DNA of 49,233 bases, taken from assembly GCA_016790175.1 (NCBI GenBank), contig JAEUPI010000133.1:1-49233 (forward strand), in the 5' to 3' direction. This DNA is from Burkholderiaceae bacterium. Lineage in GTDB: Bacteria; Pseudomonadota; Gammaproteobacteria; Burkholderiales; Burkholderiaceae_C. The position numbers and the translations under genes are program-made. Below, in pieces: positions 46,965-49,233 of the stretch; positions within the stretch are counted from its first letter, which is position 1, and every line of letters starts with the position of its first letter. Under the pieces are notes generated by a model. It did not search any database. It worked only from the letters and a program-made list of their open reading frames with translations, and was not told where the DNA came from.

Positions 46965-49233
46965 ATGGCTCATATCCGCATCCACGGCTACACCGACCGG
47001 CTCAATCCCAAGGCCGGCGACACGGTCACCGCCTACGTCAGCGCCGATGGCACGCACACGGTGCGCGCGCAGCTCGTGCGGCTGATCCACGGCGACGAGA
47101 ACCCCGAAGGGCCGGGCTTCGTCGAGCGCGAGATCGAACATTCGGTGAACCGCGAGTGGCCGGTGAGCCGGCAGTACACGCAGCGCGGCAACTTCCTGAC
47201 GGTGAACGACCCCGCTGGCCACCTGGCGTTCGTCGGGCGTTCGTTCACGCTGCATGCCTTCGTCTTCCCGACACTGCTCGCGGCCGGGCGGCAGGTGATC
47301 CTCGGTCGCTGGGACGTCAACACGCAGCGTGGCGCGGCGCTGGGCCTCAATGCCGAGGGGCGGCTGGAGTTCTGGTGCGGCGACGGCCAGCGCGTGGACA
47401 GCCTCGCGGCCGAACTCCCGCTGCTGGCGCAGCAGTGGGTGTTCGTGGCCGCCAGCGTCGACGCCACACGCGGCATGATCAGCCTGCACCAGGTGCCGGT
47501 GGTCAACCGCTGGAACGGGCTGCTGTCGGCCATCGTGCCGATCGATCCGACCTGCCATGCGCAGATGACGCTGCGCATCGGCGTGGCCGATGCCGAGCGC
47601 GGCTTCCTGGTCGGCGGCGCGCACGAGTCGACGCCGGCGCGCGGCGCCTTCGTCGCGCAATGCTTCAACGGCAAGATCGACCGGCCCGGCGTGCTGTCGC
47701 GCGCGATCGGCCTCGACCTCGTGCACGCCCTCGCGCGCGGCGAACCGGCGCCGGCCGAGGCCCGGCTCGCCGCCTGGGACACCACGGCCGGCTACACCGA
47801 CCGCGGCATCGGCGACACGGTGACGGACACCGGCCCGCACGGCCTGCATGCCACCGGCGTGAACAAGCCGGTGCGCGCACAGACCGGCTGGAACTGGAAC
47901 GGCCGCAACGACTGCTTCCGCCTGGCGCCGCACGAATACGGCGGCATCGAGTTCCACGACGATGCGATCACCGACTGCCGCTGGCAGGCGACCTTCACCG
48001 CCGCGCTGCCGGAGGACCTGAAAAGCGGCTGCTACGCGCTGCGGCTCACGGCCGGCGAGAAGGGCCCGCCCGGCAGCGACAGCCACCAAGGCGAGGAGTA
48101 CCTGCCGTTCTTCGTGCGGCCGAAGGTGCCGCGCGCGAAGATCTGCATGCTGATGCCGACCGCGAGCTACCTCGCCTACGCGAACGCGCAGCTGTCGTTC
48201 GAGGTGCCGCTGGCGCAGGCGGTGACGGCCACGGTGGCGGTGGCGAGCGACGTGGAGATCGACTACCAGAAGGACGGGCTGCCGTTCGGCCTGTCGACCT
48301 ACGACCACCACCGCGACGGCGCCGGCGTATGCTACTCGAGCGCGTTGCGGCCGATCATCAACATGCGGCCCAAGTGCCGCATGCCCGGCGTGCACTGGCC
48401 GTGGCAGTTCCCGGCGGACCTGTCGATCGTGGCGTGGCTCGAGCACATGGGCTACGACTACGACATGCTGACCGACTTCGACCTGCATGCCGAGGGGCTG
48501 GCTGCGATCAAGCCCTATGCGGTGGTGATCAACGGCACGCACGCCGAGTACTACAGCGAACGCATGCTCGACGCCACCGAAGACTATCTCGCCGAGGGCG
48601 GCCGCGTGATGTACCTCTCTGGCAACGGCTACTACTGGGTGGTCGGTTTCGACGAGGCCGAGCCGCGGCTGATGGAGGTGCGCAAGCTCGAGGCCGGCTC
48701 GCGCGCCTGGCAGGCGCGGCCGGGCGAGCACTACCTGGCCACGACCGGCGAGCGCAGCGGCCTGTGGCGGCACCGCAACCGCGCGCCGCAGAAGATCATG
48801 GGCACCGGCTTCGCCAGCGAGGGCATGGACCATTCGGTGGCGTTCCGCCGCATGCCCGATTCGTGGCACAAGCGCGCGGCCTGGATCTTCGACGGCGTGC
48901 AGGGCGAGCTGATCGGCGACTTCGGCCTCGCCGGCAATGGCGCCGCCGGCGTGGAGATCGACCGCTACGACCTCACGCTCGGCACGCCGCCGCACGCCCG
49001 CATCCTGGCCACCAGCGAGCAGTTCAGCGACCACTACCCGCTGGTGCAGGAGGAGGTGCTGTACATGCACCCGGGTCTCGGCGGCACGCAGCACCCGGGC
49101 GTGCGCTGCGACATGGTCTACTTCACGACGCCGCAGCACGGCGCGGTCTTCGCGCCCAGCTCCATCGCCTGGGGTCAGGCCTTGCCCTGCAAGGGCTTCG
49201 ACAACAACGTGTCGCGCGTGATGAAGAACGTGG
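46965..49233 (+). CDS. dmfA2: N,N-dimethylformamidase large (beta) subunit, right end cut
   Basis: 756 codons read from ATG 46965 to the window edge; the Alcaligenes protein is about 762, so only a few residues are missing. N-terminal MAHIRIHGYTDRLNPKAGD, a LamG-like domain with YTDRGI and HLxGxxxxR-type motifs, and the C-terminal catalytic domain all match. The catalytic iron ligands of the published enzyme align with Y405 (SYLAYANAQ), Y446 (GLSTYDHH), H526 and E528 (NGTHAEYY). NNVSRVMKNV at the edge matches the family end. It hydrolyses dimethylformamide to dimethylamine and formate in Alcaligenes; a related amide may be the real substrate here. Cytoplasmic, no signal peptide. Confidence 0.93.
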   Translation, partial: MAHIRIHGYTDRLNPKAGDTVTAYVSADGTHTVRAQLVRLIHGDENPEGPGFVEREIEHSVNREWPVSRQYTQRGNFLTVNDPAGHLAFVGRSFTLHAFVFPTLLAAGRQVILGRWDVNTQRGAALGLNAEGRLEFWCGDGQRVDSLAAELPLLAQQWVFVAASVDATRGMISLHQVPVVNRWNGLLSAIVPIDPTCHAQMTLRIGVADAERGFLVGGAHESTPARGAFVAQCFNGKIDRPGVLSRAIGLDLVHALARGEPAPAEARLAAWDTTAGYTDRGIGDTVTDTGPHGLHATGVNKPVRAQTGWNWNGRNDCFRLAPHEYGGIEFHDDAITDCRWQATFTAALPEDLKSGCYALRLTAGEKGPPGSDSHQGEEYLPFFVRPKVPRAKICMLMPTASYLAYANAQLSFEVPLAQAVTATVAVASDVEIDYQKDGLPFGLSTYDHHRDGAGVCYSSALRPIINMRPKCRMPGVHWPWQFPADLSIVAWLEHMGYDYDMLTDFDLHAEGLAAIKPYAVVINGTHAEYYSERMLDATEDYLAEGGRVMYLSGNGYYWVVGFDEAEPRLMEVRKLEAGSRAWQARPGEHYLATTGERSGLWRHRNRAPQKIMGTGFASEGMDHSVAFRRMPDSWHKRAAWIFDGVQGELIGDFGLAGNGAAGVEIDRYDLTLGTPPHARILATSEQFSDHYPLVQEEVLYMHPGLGGTQHPGVRCDMVYFTTPQHGAVFAPSSIAWGQALPCKGFDNNVSRVMKNV

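Noticed and set aside
46839-49139. 766-codon open frame on the minus strand at the right end
   Set aside because: Shadow of the dimethylformamidase large subunit, which matches its family along its whole length and was read through to the window edge.

Overview
The window is very GC-rich with G/C-dominated third codon positions, and is packed with short intergenic gaps and ATGA/GTGA stop-start overlaps. Gene content (type IV pilins, pobR-pobA, Isp-type hydrogenase, TTQ amine dehydrogenase, many regulators) fits a metabolically versatile betaproteobacterium, most likely Burkholderiales of the Rubrivivax/Leptothrix/Comamonas type. That placement is inference from gene style, not a search. I saw no rRNA, tRNA, CRISPR array, insertion sequence or phage gene. 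No stretch over 300 bases lacks a gene.

Bases 1-8358 (all minus strand): two type IV pilin-like genes (a GspH/FimT pseudopilin cut by the left edge, and a PilE-like minor pilin); housekeeping genes (histidine phosphatase, PEBP-like protein, DUF1840 protein, cyclopropane fatty acid synthase); a translationally coupled pair of c-di-GMP enzymes (HD-GYP, then PAS-PAS-GGDEF-EAL); and an Lrp/AsnC regulator divergent from a saccharopine-dehydrogenase-family gene.

Bases 8478-13636: that dehydrogenase, the divergent pobR/pobA pair for 4-hydroxybenzoate hydroxylation, a small ABM-fold protein and an M20 peptidase. Bases 13623-19312: an Isp-type [NiFe] hydrogenase operon read on the minus strand as hynD-hynS-isp1-isp2-hynL, with a lone hypC divergent from it. 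Bases 19323-25624: a tightly coupled minus-strand operon (aldehyde dehydrogenase, class III aminotransferase, Tm-1-like/UPF0261 protein, HAD hydrolase) divergent from an APC permease, with two matching palindromic sites between them. This looks like an uptake and catabolic unit for an amino acid or amine.

Bases 25773-40561 are a long plus-strand run. An aromatic-amine-dehydrogenase-type TTQ enzyme (aauB, mauE, mauD, aauA) is followed by two monohaem cytochromes c, then a trans-envelope module (DUF1329, DUF1302 outer-membrane barrel, RND/MMPL pump, YCF48-like protein), an AraC regulator, an acyl-CoA synthetase, and finally the ferredoxin-type maturation genes mauM and mauN. The TTQ genes therefore bracket a set normally associated with hydrophobic substrates.

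Bases 40591-49233: a second AraC regulator, an inverted-repeat operator candidate, and a branched-chain-type ABC importer (binding protein, two ATPases, two permeases) running into N,N-dimethylformamidase. The dimethylformamidase small subunit is fused in frame to the LivM-type permease, yet keeps a strong Shine-Dalgarno sequence and ATG of its own. The large subunit runs off the right edge. I read the right half as an amide/amine catabolic island: amide import, amide hydrolysis to amine and carboxylate, periplasmic amine oxidation, and CoA activation of the acid. The links between these modules are inferred from gene order.
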